Below are positions 1-6,089 of a DNA stretch of 8,525 nucleotides, piece by piece. The notes under the pieces were generated by a model. The model had not been told where the DNA came from. It made no database searches and saw only the letters and a program-made list of their open reading frames with translations. The position numbers and the translations under genes are program-made. Source of the stretch: Thiohalomonas sp. (GTDB lineage Bacteria > Pseudomonadota > Gammaproteobacteria > GRL18). The DNA is taken from contig JAIVER010000046.1 of NCBI GenBank assembly GCA_023864145.1, forward strand, positions 1 to 8,525. The letters run 5' to 3'. Position 1 is the first letter of the stretch. Every line of letters starts with the position of its first letter.

Positions 1-26
1 CTCAAATCAGCTTGTTACAAATAATT

Positions 27-38
27 TGTTAAAGAACA
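27..38 (-). promoter_or_regulatory. boxA-like antitermination motif of an rRNA leader or spacer
   Basis: Read on the minus strand this is TGTTCTTTAACA, which matches 11 of 12 positions of the gammaproteobacterial rrn boxA (TGCTCTTTAACA). A little further along the same strand (16 down to 7) comes AACAAGCTGA, a string that also follows boxA in E. coli rRNA spacers. boxA is known to recruit NusB/NusE for rRNA antitermination. This suggests that an rRNA operon runs leftwards and out of the window. No 16S 3' end or tRNA is visible on the right, so a 16S leader is more likely than an intergenic spacer. The call rests on two short motifs in the right order. Confidence 0.5.
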
Positions 39-42
39 TTTG

Positions 43-71
43 AAAAAAACAGGTCACTCAAGGGTGAGCTG
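43..71 (-). promoter_or_regulatory. Minus-strand hairpin with U-tract (boxB-like or terminator)
   Basis: On the minus strand, 71-64 pairs with 57-50 (CAGCTCAC with GTGACCTG, one internal C-C mismatch) around a six-base loop, and seven U's follow (49-43). By shape this is an intrinsic terminator. However, no minus-strand gene lies upstream to be terminated, and a boxA-like motif follows 4 bases beyond the U-tract. In E. coli rrn leaders the boxB hairpin precedes boxA, so a boxB-like role or an early rRNA attenuator is the alternative reading. The sequence cannot separate the two. Confidence 0.45.
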
Positions 72-163
72 TCGCTCTAAACTTTAGATAAATAGTACCA
101 GTACAAATTAACTAAACAGATACCTTGATTACGCTTTATTAGCATTTAATAAAACATTTTTGG

Positions 164-323
164 TAACTATTCAGCAAGTACTTCTAAATTACTCGTGTTA
201 AGCCTATGGTCACTTATTTTTATAACTTTGGCTTTCTGTTACGAGATGTCGCTACGCTCAAACAATCAAACTCAGAAAAATAAGCAACCACAGGCTTTTT
301 GTAAATAACAGGCTGAATAGTTA
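164..323. mobile_element. Putative MITE-like 160-bp imperfect palindrome
   Basis: The ends are a perfect 12-bp inverted repeat, TAACTATTCAGC at 164-175 and GCTGAATAGTTA at 312-323. Inside, 200-221 and 276-297 are inverted copies matching at 19 of 22 positions, and the inner segment is also weakly complementary, so the whole unit could fold into one long hairpin. No open reading frame lies inside. If the outermost TA on each side is a target duplication, the element fits the TA-inserting pattern of miniature elements mobilised by IS630/Tc1-type transposases. That family assignment is inference. Alternatives are a REP/BIME-like repeat or a one-off palindrome. Other genomic copies would settle it. 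Confidence 0.5.
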
Positions 324-384
324 GCACATTTTTTTCTACAATTCTAATTTTATTACAACATGCTCAATATAAAGCCGGAAAAAC

Positions 385-414
385 TTTATTTTTTATGAAG
401 TTACCCGCTATAAT
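385..414 (+). promoter_or_regulatory. Sigma70-type promoter for gshB and the downstream operon
   Basis: A perfect TATAAT -10 box lies at 409-414. The -35 is weak: TTTATT at 385-390, matching 3 of 6 consensus bases with 18-bp spacing, in an AT-rich tract. Transcription would start near 421, leaving a short leader of about 28 bases before the gshB ATG at 449. AAGAGA at 438-443 can serve as a modest ribosome binding site. No further promoter of this quality was seen in the gaps between the ten downstream genes. Confidence 0.55.
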
Positions 415-448
415 AAAATAATCCAAACGTTTTATATAAGAGAAAATT

Positions 449-1471
449 ATGACCATAAAACTTGGTATCGTGATGGATTCAATCCAGTCCATCAATATAA
501 AAAAAGACAGCAGCTTTGCTATGTTACTGGAAGCCCAACGCAGGGGCTATGAAATCTACTATATGGAAATGTCTGATTTATTTATTGAAAACAATCAGGC
601 CAGCGCATTTACGCAACGATTACGGGTAGATGATGATAAAAACAAGTGGTATCAGTTTATCGCCCGTACAGCGCCAGATGAAAATGCTGAGGAAACAGCT
701 GATGTTATGCCGTCAGTCATCGAGCTGTCTGAACTGGACACTATTTTAATGCGCAAAGATCCTCCTTTTGATATGGAGTATATATATGCCACCTATATTC
801 TCGAAATGGCTGCACAGTCTGGTACATTAGTGGTTAACAACCCCAAATCATTGCGTGATGCCAATGAAAAATTATTTACTCATCAATTCCCTGATTGCAC
901 TGTACCCACTTTAGTCAGTCGAAATAAAGAACAATTTAAACAATTCTTAACTCAACACAAGGATATTATTGTCAAGCCTTTGGGCGGTATGGGTGGGCAT
1001 TCTATCTTCAGAATTAAAGAAAATGATCCCAATCTCAATGTGATTCTGGAAACCATGACAGATCACGCTAGTCAATATATCATGGCACAACGCTTTATCC
1101 CTGAGATTTCTCAGGGTGACAAGCGTATTCTTATTATCAACGGCACACCCGTTGATTATGCTTTAGCTCGTATTCCACCAAAAGGTGAAACACGTGGTAA
1201 TCTGGCCGCAGGTGGTACTGGTAAGGGGATTCCTCTCAGTGAACGTGATTACTGGCTATGCGAACAAGTGGCTCCCCGATTAAAAGAAATGGGTTTAATT
1301 TTTGTCGGTATGGATGTTATTGCTAACTACATTACCGAAATCAATGTCACCAGCCCGACCTGTATCAGAGAATTAGATTCACTTTACAGATTAAATATCA
1401 GTGCTTTATTAATGGATGTCATCGAAGAAAAAATTGCCGGGAAAGCAGCTGGTGTCAGCCTTGAAAATTAG
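449..1471 (+). CDS. gshB: Glutathione synthetase
   Basis: GshB is a cytoplasmic ATP-grasp enzyme that joins gamma-glutamylcysteine and glycine to make glutathione. The N-terminus (KLGIVMDSIQSINIKKDSSF) and the stretch LMRKDPPFDMEYIYATYILE are close to E. coli GshB. The ATP-grasp glycine loop is KPLGGMGG at residues 176-183, GETRGNLAAGG starts at residue 246, and NVTSPTCIREL starts at residue 299. At 340 residues it is about 24 longer than E. coli GshB. The extra length lies mainly around residues 60-90 (an acidic stretch) and at the C-terminus. Residue 179 is G where E. coli and Pseudomonas have D (KPLDGMGG), an unusual loop change that leaves the glycines intact. The ATG at 449 is the family start and follows AAGAGA. 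It is the first gene of the presumed operon, and its 3' end overlaps the next gene. Confidence 0.97.
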   Translation: MTIKLGIVMDSIQSINIKKDSSFAMLLEAQRRGYEIYYMEMSDLFIENNQASAFTQRLRVDDDKNKWYQFIARTAPDENAEETADVMPSVIELSELDTILMRKDPPFDMEYIYATYILEMAAQSGTLVVNNPKSLRDANEKLFTHQFPDCTVPTLVSRNKEQFKQFLTQHKDIIVKPLGGMGGHSIFRIKENDPNLNVILETMTDHASQYIMAQRFIPEISQGDKRILIINGTPVDYALARIPPKGETRGNLAAGGTGKGIPLSERDYWLCEQVAPRLKEMGLIFVGMDVIANYITEINVTSPTCIRELDSLYRLNISALLMDVIEEKIAGKAAGVSLEN

Positions 1472-2543
1472 CATAACAGTTATTTTATCGATTTTTTTTG
1501 TTTTATTAATAACAGCCTGTCAGCCTGATAAGGATAATAACGAGCTTTATCAGCAGCAATTATTCAGCTTTGGTACACTGATTGATATTAGCGTCCTGAG
1601 TAATGAACCTGAGCAGGCAAAGCAGGCGATTAATATTATCAGCACTAAATTTGACCAGCTGCATAGTCAATGGCACCCATGGCAAAATGGTGCACTGGGA
1701 CAGGCAAATAAGAATTTTTCTAATACTCATTTTTTTTCCAGCACGTCATCAATCATTAAGCTTATTCAAGACAGCAAGCAATTATCAGAACAAAGTAACG
1801 GTTTGTTTAATCCTGCAATCGGACAATTAATCAAACTCTGGCAATTTGATCAACTTGAAGATGAACAGTATCAATTCAACTTGCCTGACGCAGAAAAAAT
1901 CCAGACATTAATACAACAAAACCCTCAAATGCAGGATATTGTCATTGATAAATCCCAAATCAAAAGTGACAACTCATCTGTTGTACTTGATTTTGGTGCT
2001 TTTGCCAAAGCCGCGGCAATTGAACAAATGATACATATTCTTAAAGAGCATAATATCAACAATGCCTTAATTAATGCGGGAGGTGATCTCAAAGTCATAG
2101 GCTCAAAGAATGGCAAAGCCTGGCGTATTGGTATAAAAAATCCGGCTAATGCTCAGAATCCATCAGAAAAATCGATCATTGCAGCCATCAGTCTGAATAA
2201 TAATGAAGCATTATTCACCTCAGGAAATTACGAACGTTTTTTTGAATTTGAAGGTAAACATTATCACCATATTATTGATCCTCGAAGCGGCTATCCGGCG
2301 AGAGGCACACAGTCGGTCACTGTATTATCAAATGATGCAGCTCTAGCTGATGCGGCATCAACCGCACTATTTATTGCGGGAGCTGAACTATGGCCTGAAA
2401 TTGCAAAAAAAATGAGGATTCAATATGTTATGCTAATGTCTGATGATAATAAAATTTATCTGTCACCAGCCATGGCTGAGCGTATTGAATTATTTACAGA
2501 TATAAAACCGATTATCCTAAATAAACACTCAACCACACCTTAG
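1452..2543 (+). CDS. apbE: FAD:protein FMN transferase, ApbE family lipoprotein
   Basis: ApbE enzymes use FAD and Mg2+ to attach FMN covalently to threonine of extracytoplasmic redox proteins such as NqrB/NqrC and RnfG/RnfD. A lipoprotein signal is visible: a hydrophobic run ending in the lipobox ITAC, so the mature protein should be anchored by its N-terminal Cys. Family blocks follow in order: LDFGAFAKAAA, INAGGDLKVIG, TSGNYERFFEFEGKHYHHII with DPRSGYPARG, and ADAASTALFIAG containing the metal-binding Asp and Thr. Start choice: ATG 1416 would put 34 residues before the lipobox Cys and has no ribosome site. GTG 1452 has GGGAAAG six bases upstream and gives a normal signal peptide. TTG 1461 is also possible. 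The gene overlaps gshB by 20 bp from GTG. No flavinylation motif was seen in the two following proteins, so the client is probably encoded elsewhere. Confidence 0.92.
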   Translation: MSALKISITVILSIFFVLLITACQPDKDNNELYQQQLFSFGTLIDISVLSNEPEQAKQAINIISTKFDQLHSQWHPWQNGALGQANKNFSNTHFFSSTSSIIKLIQDSKQLSEQSNGLFNPAIGQLIKLWQFDQLEDEQYQFNLPDAEKIQTLIQQNPQMQDIVIDKSQIKSDNSSVVLDFGAFAKAAAIEQMIHILKEHNINNALINAGGDLKVIGSKNGKAWRIGIKNPANAQNPSEKSIIAAISLNNNEALFTSGNYERFFEFEGKHYHHIIDPRSGYPARGTQSVTVLSNDAALADAASTALFIAGAELWPEIAKKMRIQYVMLMSDDNKIYLSPAMAERIELFTDIKPIILNKHSTTP

Positions 2544-2554
2544 AGACAAAAATA

Positions 2555-2953
2555 TTGCTCACAATTGGCAAAGTCATATTCAAAGGCACGGATATTATTA
2601 TCCTCTTTGCAGCCTGTGCTCTAACAGTCTGGCTTTACTCTACTTTCTGGTTTAACAGCACTCAACAGGGAGAAGCGGAAGCATTATTGGTTCAATTCGC
2701 AGATAACCCACCCACTGAATATTCTCTGAGTGAAGAGAGAGTGATCACTGTGGAAGGTAAAATCGGCAGCAGCGTAATTGAAATTAAACAGGGTAAGGCG
2801 CGCTTTATTCATTCATCCTGTCGTAATCAATTTTGCGTATTCCATGGCTGGCTCACCGTTTTAGGTGACACTGCAGCTTGTTTACCTAATCGTATCAGTA
2901 TTCGTTTAAAGGGTGCATTTAGTGATTATGATGCGCTAGCAGGTAGTCAATGA
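2555..2953 (+). CDS. NusG domain II family membrane-anchored protein
   Basis: This is a small protein of 132 residues with one membrane segment at about residues 13-33 and a following domain that should face the periplasm. The domain shows the NusG domain II pattern: Cys89-x4-Cys94, then HGW, then Cys109 in CLPNR. It is not the transcription factor NusG; only this accessory domain is shared. The molecular function of stand-alone members is not established. The three cysteines suggest a redox or metal role, which is inference. The only usable start is TTG at 2555 because an in-frame stop lies at 2522 and no ATG or GTG intervenes. AGAGAC at 2542-2547 is a weak ribosome site. It begins 11 bp after apbE, and its stop overlaps the next start (ATGA), which implies translational coupling. 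Confidence 0.82.
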   Translation: MLTIGKVIFKGTDIIILFAACALTVWLYSTFWFNSTQQGEAEALLVQFADNPPTEYSLSEERVITVEGKIGSSVIEIKQGKARFIHSSCRNQFCVFHGWLTVLGDTAACLPNRISIRLKGAFSDYDALAGSQ

Positions 2954-3480
2954 AACTTCATTTCACTACAAATCATCAGGATCACCGGGTGGCTTTATTA
3001 GCCGCTTTGGCGATTACCATTCATATCATTGAAGCAGCTTTCCCCAGTCCATTACCTGCAGTAAAACCCGGACTTGCCAATGTCGTTACCTTATTTACTT
3101 TTTTAAGATACGGTTGGCAAACTGCCCTGCAGGTCAGCTTACTGCGAGTTATTATCAGTAGTTTGCTATTAGGTACATTTTTATCGCCCACCTTTTTATT
3201 GAGTCTTAGTGCTGCCTTATTAAGTTTGAGCAGCCTTTTTTTATTACAATTACTTTTTCGTCAATTTTTTTTACATAAGTATCAGCCCAGTGCCATCGGT
3301 TATGCTGTCATCGCATCGATCACTCATATGAGCGGACAATTTCTGGTGGCATGGTATTTTTTCATTCCACACCCTGGATTATTCAAACTATTACCCCTTT
3401 TCATTACTTTTGCCGTGATACTTGCTATTGTTAGCGGTATAATCACTCAGCTTTTAATAAACCAGATTCAGCAACGATAG
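2950..3480 (+). CDS. Gx transporter family membrane protein (COG4769-like)
   Basis: A very hydrophobic 176-residue protein with about five membrane segments (near residues 13-31, 57-76, 79-104, 115-137 and 143-171). The region EAAFPSPLPAVKPGLANVVT at residues 28-47 matches the family signature (acidic residue, prolines, then K-x-GLANxVTL). The family is often labelled heptaprenyl diphosphate synthase component I, but as a polytopic protein it looks more like a small-solute transporter related to ECF S-components. No substrate is proven, and I do not assign one. The ATG at 2950 overlaps the previous stop by 4 bp. Its placement after apbE and the NusG_II gene suggests the three work together, perhaps in supply or handling of a flavin, quinone precursor or similar compound. 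That is speculation from context. Confidence 0.82.
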   Translation: MKLHFTTNHQDHRVALLAALAITIHIIEAAFPSPLPAVKPGLANVVTLFTFLRYGWQTALQVSLLRVIISSLLLGTFLSPTFLLSLSAALLSLSSLFLLQLLFRQFFLHKYQPSAIGYAVIASITHMSGQFLVAWYFFIPHPGLFKLLPLFITFAVILAIVSGIITQLLINQIQQR

Positions 3481-3509
3481 CCGTAACCAACAATAGATAA
3501 TAACGCTCT

Positions 3510-4454
3510 ATGGCAATAAAAACTAATAAAAAAACTTCAGAAAAAAAAACACTATCTCATAAAAACAGGGTGTCTCATTCTGCACTGCACAGTAATGAAC
3601 ACCTGATCACCGCTTTTTTTATCACGGTGCTGCTGCATGGTACGATTATTTTTGGCATTTCATTTGGCATCCCTTCATCTAAAAAAAACCAAACCAACCA
3701 TACACTCGATATAGTTTTAGTCCAAACAGAAACAGAAAAAGCGCCTGAAGATCCTGATTTCCTTGCTCAGGCCGATCAAAAAGGGGGTGGTGAACTCAAA
3801 GAAAAAGCAAAGCCTAGCAGTAAAAACCCCGGAGCCGCCCCAAATGAAGGCAACGCCCTGAAAAATAAACCAAAAACTTCATTGACACCACTGCCTGAGG
3901 TGCTAACAAATAAGTCTATTTTATCCACCCCCAAACCCAGTCAGTTAAAAGCAAAAAAACTGGTCAGGAAAAAACAACCTAAAGCAAAGATGCCACGTGA
4001 TTTACTCGCTGATTCTATTGCCGAACTGCAGCAGCAAATTGTTGATAAAGAAGCAATGCTGGATGAGCAAACAAAACTCTATGCAAAAAGGCCGAAGGCA
4101 ACTTATATTACAGCATCCACCCGGCGGACTCAAGATGCAATGTACCTTCTTTCATGGACAAAAAAAATTGAAAGAATTGGTAATCTTAACTATCCTGATA
4201 AGGCAAGAAGAGATAAGTTAGAAGGTCAATTAGTACTCTCTGTTTCAATTGCCCCTGATGGTCATATTCTCAATATTCGTATTAGTAAATCATCCGGCCA
4301 TAAAATTCTGGACGATGCAGCCAAACGTATTGTTGAATTAGCCGCCCCCTTTGCTGCAATTCCAAAAGATGTGTTACAAGGTAATAACCGATCAGTCATT
4401 ACCCGAACTTGGCAGTTTAGGCATAGTTCAGGGAAAAGCTTCTCTTATAAATAA
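3510..4454 (+). CDS. tonB: TonB family energy transducer (TonB3/PA0406-like)
   Basis: TonB proteins carry proton-motive energy from ExbB/ExbD in the inner membrane to outer-membrane receptors. This 314-residue protein has a lysine-rich cytoplasmic N-terminus, one membrane segment at about residues 32-54, a long polar linker (FLAQADQKGGG near the start), a probable coiled coil at about 164-193, and a C-terminal TonB domain from about 218 (IGNLNYPDKARR, then GQLVLSVSIAPDG and SSGHKILDDAAKRIV). The linker is not the Pro-Lys/Pro-Glu repeat of classical TonB. The position before yqgE-yqgF-pyrR matches Pseudomonas tonB3, which is reported to be needed for twitching motility, but orthology is inferred from synteny and domain style. 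No exbB/exbD is present nearby. The ribosome site before ATG 3510 is poor, and a run of nine A's (3541-3549) lies early in the gene. Confidence 0.87.
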   Translation: MAIKTNKKTSEKKTLSHKNRVSHSALHSNEHLITAFFITVLLHGTIIFGISFGIPSSKKNQTNHTLDIVLVQTETEKAPEDPDFLAQADQKGGGELKEKAKPSSKNPGAAPNEGNALKNKPKTSLTPLPEVLTNKSILSTPKPSQLKAKKLVRKKQPKAKMPRDLLADSIAELQQQIVDKEAMLDEQTKLYAKRPKATYITASTRRTQDAMYLLSWTKKIERIGNLNYPDKARRDKLEGQLVLSVSIAPDGHILNIRISKSSGHKILDDAAKRIVELAAPFAAIPKDVLQGNNRSVITRTWQFRHSSGKSFSYK

Positions 4455-4490
4455 AATGTGTTCCCCGACCTATATAAAGATATTAAATCA

Positions 4491-5051
4491 ATGAACCTAA
4501 CCAAGAATTTTATTATTGCCATGCCCGGCCTGCTTGATCCCATGTTTGAAAAAAGCGTCAGTTATATTTGCCAGCATACTGAGCAAGGAGCCATGGGATT
4601 AACCATTAATCGCCCTACAGATATTAACTTTAGCCATTTTTTATCACAACTTGATATCCCATTAACAGATGAAACATTGGCAGCAACGCCCATTTATCTC
4701 GGCGGTCCTGTTGAAACAGGGCATGGTTTTATTTTGCATAGTAATGATACCGATCCGGGCACCTGGTCCCAAACACTAAAAATTAATGACTCTATTTCTC
4801 TCAGTTCATCCAAAGATATTTTAACCGCTATTGCCAAAGGAGAAGGGCCTTCTCACTTTCTGATCACCTTAGGTTATGCTGGTTGGAGCAAAGACCAACT
4901 CGAAAATGAAATGCAGCAAAACTCTTGGCTCAATGTGGTCGCTGATAATGATATTATTTTTAACACTCCCTCAAATAAACGCTGGGAAAAAGCTGCAATG
5001 AAACTGGGGATTGATATTAATCTGATTTCGGGTGAGATTGGACATGCCTGA
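4491..5051 (+). CDS. yqgE: YqgE/AlgH family protein
   Basis: The starting residues MNLTKNFIIAMPGLLDP followed by FEKSVSYICQHTEQGAMGLTINRP are nearly superimposable on E. coli YqgE. GGPVETGHGFILHS and GYAGWSKDQLE are further family signatures. From ATG 4491 the product is 186 residues, matching the family (E. coli 187). An upstream in-frame GTG at 4458 would add 11 unconserved residues and is rejected. The gene starts 36 bp after tonB and overlaps ruvX by 8 bp. The family is cytoplasmic and widely conserved next to yqgF/ruvX. AlgH was named for an effect on alginate in Pseudomonas, but the biochemical role is not firmly known. Confidence 0.96.
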   Translation: MNLTKNFIIAMPGLLDPMFEKSVSYICQHTEQGAMGLTINRPTDINFSHFLSQLDIPLTDETLAATPIYLGGPVETGHGFILHSNDTDPGTWSQTLKINDSISLSSSKDILTAIAKGEGPSHFLITLGYAGWSKDQLENEMQQNSWLNVVADNDIIFNTPSNKRWEKAAMKLGIDINLISGEIGHA

Positions 5052-5517
5052 TTATCCTATAACGGCTACCTTTCTTGGCTTTGATTACAGCCAGAATAAA
5101 ATTGGTATTGCGGTGGGTCAGCGTCTGACAGGCACTGCCAGTTCATTGACCACTCTTATCTCTCACAATAAAAAAATAGAGTGGTCAGGAATTGAACAAT
5201 TAATAGAGCAATGGCGTCCTATTGCCTTTATTATCGGTCTGCCCCTGACCATGGATGGTAAAGAACAGGAAACCACTGAAGCGGTAAAAATCTTTGGCTA
5301 TCAACTCAATGAGCGGTACAATCTTCCCATACACTTTATGGATGAGCGCCTGACATCACGAGAAGCCAGCCATCTTTTGGGTTATGAGGGGCTTACATCG
5401 CCTAGACGTCATACTAAACCCGGGAAAAAAGTGAAAAAAAAGAAACAATACGGGCATGATATTGACCAACTCGCCGCCCAGCTGATATTACAAAGCTGGC
5501 TGAATGAAACTGGATAG
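5044..5517 (+). CDS. ruvX: Putative Holliday junction resolvase / pre-16S rRNA nuclease
   Basis: YqgF/RuvX has an RNase H-like fold and is implicated in maturing the 5' end of 16S rRNA; the older proposal was Holliday junction resolution. Visible motifs are FDYSQNKIGIAVGQ with the first acidic residue D14, GLPLTMDG, the DERLTS block at residues 100-105, and the last acidic residue D141 in HDIDQLAAQLIL. ATG 5044 is chosen over GTG 5032 because GGTGAG at 5031-5036 is a good ribosome site seven bases upstream of it. The product is 157 residues against 138 in E. coli. Most of the excess is a basic loop at residues 120-135 (seven Lys and two Arg in sixteen residues). The start lies inside yqgE, which suggests coupling. 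Confidence 0.94.
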   Translation: MPDYPITATFLGFDYSQNKIGIAVGQRLTGTASSLTTLISHNKKIEWSGIEQLIEQWRPIAFIIGLPLTMDGKEQETTEAVKIFGYQLNERYNLPIHFMDERLTSREASHLLGYEGLTSPRRHTKPGKKVKKKKQYGHDIDQLAAQLILQSWLNETG

Positions 5518-5523
5518 GTATAA

Positions 5524-6060
5524 ATGACAATCACTTCTGCAATAGCTCCGCTGGAATTAAATAATCCTCTCGCACTTGAGACTTTACTCAACACTATGTA
5601 TCAGGCAATTAAGACTAAAGTAGCACACTTTAAAAAAGATGATGTAATCATGATCGGTATCCATACTGGAGGCTTCTGGATTGCCGAAAAGCTCTACGAA
5701 AAACTGGATATTACTGCACCTCTGGGTAGTTTAAATATTTCTTTTTATCGTGATGATTTTACTAAAATTGGTTTGCATCCCGAAGTCAAACCTTCCCAAC
5801 TGCCAAGAGGCCTGGATGACAAACATATTATTTTAGTCGATGATGTGCTGTTTACCGGCCGAACCGTACGTGCCGCCTTAAATGAAATCTTTGATTATGG
5901 CAGACCGGCCTCAGTCACACTGGCCGTGTTACTTGATAGAGGTGGACGTGAACTGCCCATTTATGCTGAGATTATTGGCCAAAAAGTTACTCTGGAGCCA
6001 GGCTGGCAAATTAAACTTTGCGGCCCTGAGCCGCTGAAACTGGTGCAAAACAAGTGCTAA
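5524..6060 (+). CDS. pyrR: Bifunctional PyrR: pyr operon regulator / uracil phosphoribosyltransferase
   Basis: This is a type I phosphoribosyltransferase of 178 residues. The PRPP-binding signature is HIILVDDVLFTGRTVRAA at residues 101-118, with the acidic pair D106-D107. The substrate loop IGIHTGG lies near residues 44-50, and SFYRDDFTKIG near 73-83 is the typical PyrR segment. PyrR proteins convert uracil plus PRPP to UMP. In Bacillus they bind pyr mRNA to cause attenuation, and in Pseudomonas pyrR sits before pyrB and affects pyr gene expression. Here it starts 6 bp after ruvX with AGG just upstream, and precedes pyrB by 29 bp. No attenuator hairpin is visible in that gap, so RNA-based control of pyrB is not shown by this sequence. 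Confidence 0.93.
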   Translation: MTITSAIAPLELNNPLALETLLNTMYQAIKTKVAHFKKDDVIMIGIHTGGFWIAEKLYEKLDITAPLGSLNISFYRDDFTKIGLHPEVKPSQLPRGLDDKHIILVDDVLFTGRTVRAALNEIFDYGRPASVTLAVLLDRGGRELPIYAEIIGQKVTLEPGWQIKLCGPEPLKLVQNKC

Positions 6061-6089
6061 TTAGAAGATAAATTATATAAGGCAAAGCT

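Larger units (their letters stand above)
1..448. other. Non-coding region upstream of gshB
   Basis: No convincing protein-coding gene lies in these 448 bases. Three structures can be seen. At the left edge is a minus-strand hairpin, U-tract and boxA-like block resembling an rRNA leader. At 164-323 is a large imperfect inverted repeat resembling a miniature mobile element. At 385-414 is a promoter facing gshB. The stretch 72-163 is plain AT-rich sequence in which I recognise nothing, and I found no clean minus-strand promoter that would drive the putative rRNA leader. Confidence 0.7.

Noticed and set aside
66..253. Near repeat of GAGCTGTCGCT (66-76) and GAGATGTCGCT (243-253)
   Set aside because: Ten of eleven bases match, but the copies are only two, short, and without matching flanks. 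Chance or a shared fragment cannot be distinguished.
1603..1830. 75-residue plus-strand open frame inside apbE
   Set aside because: It lies wholly inside the conserved apbE frame and shows no recognisable motif; a shadow frame.
2555..3480. ApbE target (flavinylation) motif in the NusG_II or Gx proteins
   Set aside because: Neither protein contains the D/S-G-x-T-type motif; GDTAA in the NusG_II protein does not fit it and precedes a structural Cys.
2950..3480. Heptaprenyl diphosphate synthase subunit I
   Set aside because: This is a common database label for the family, but the protein is a multispanning membrane protein with no prenyltransferase aspartate motif.
6061..6089. Possible PyrR-dependent attenuator between pyrR and pyrB
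   Set aside because: The 29-bp gap has no stem-loop and no T-tract; it contains only a ribosome binding site.
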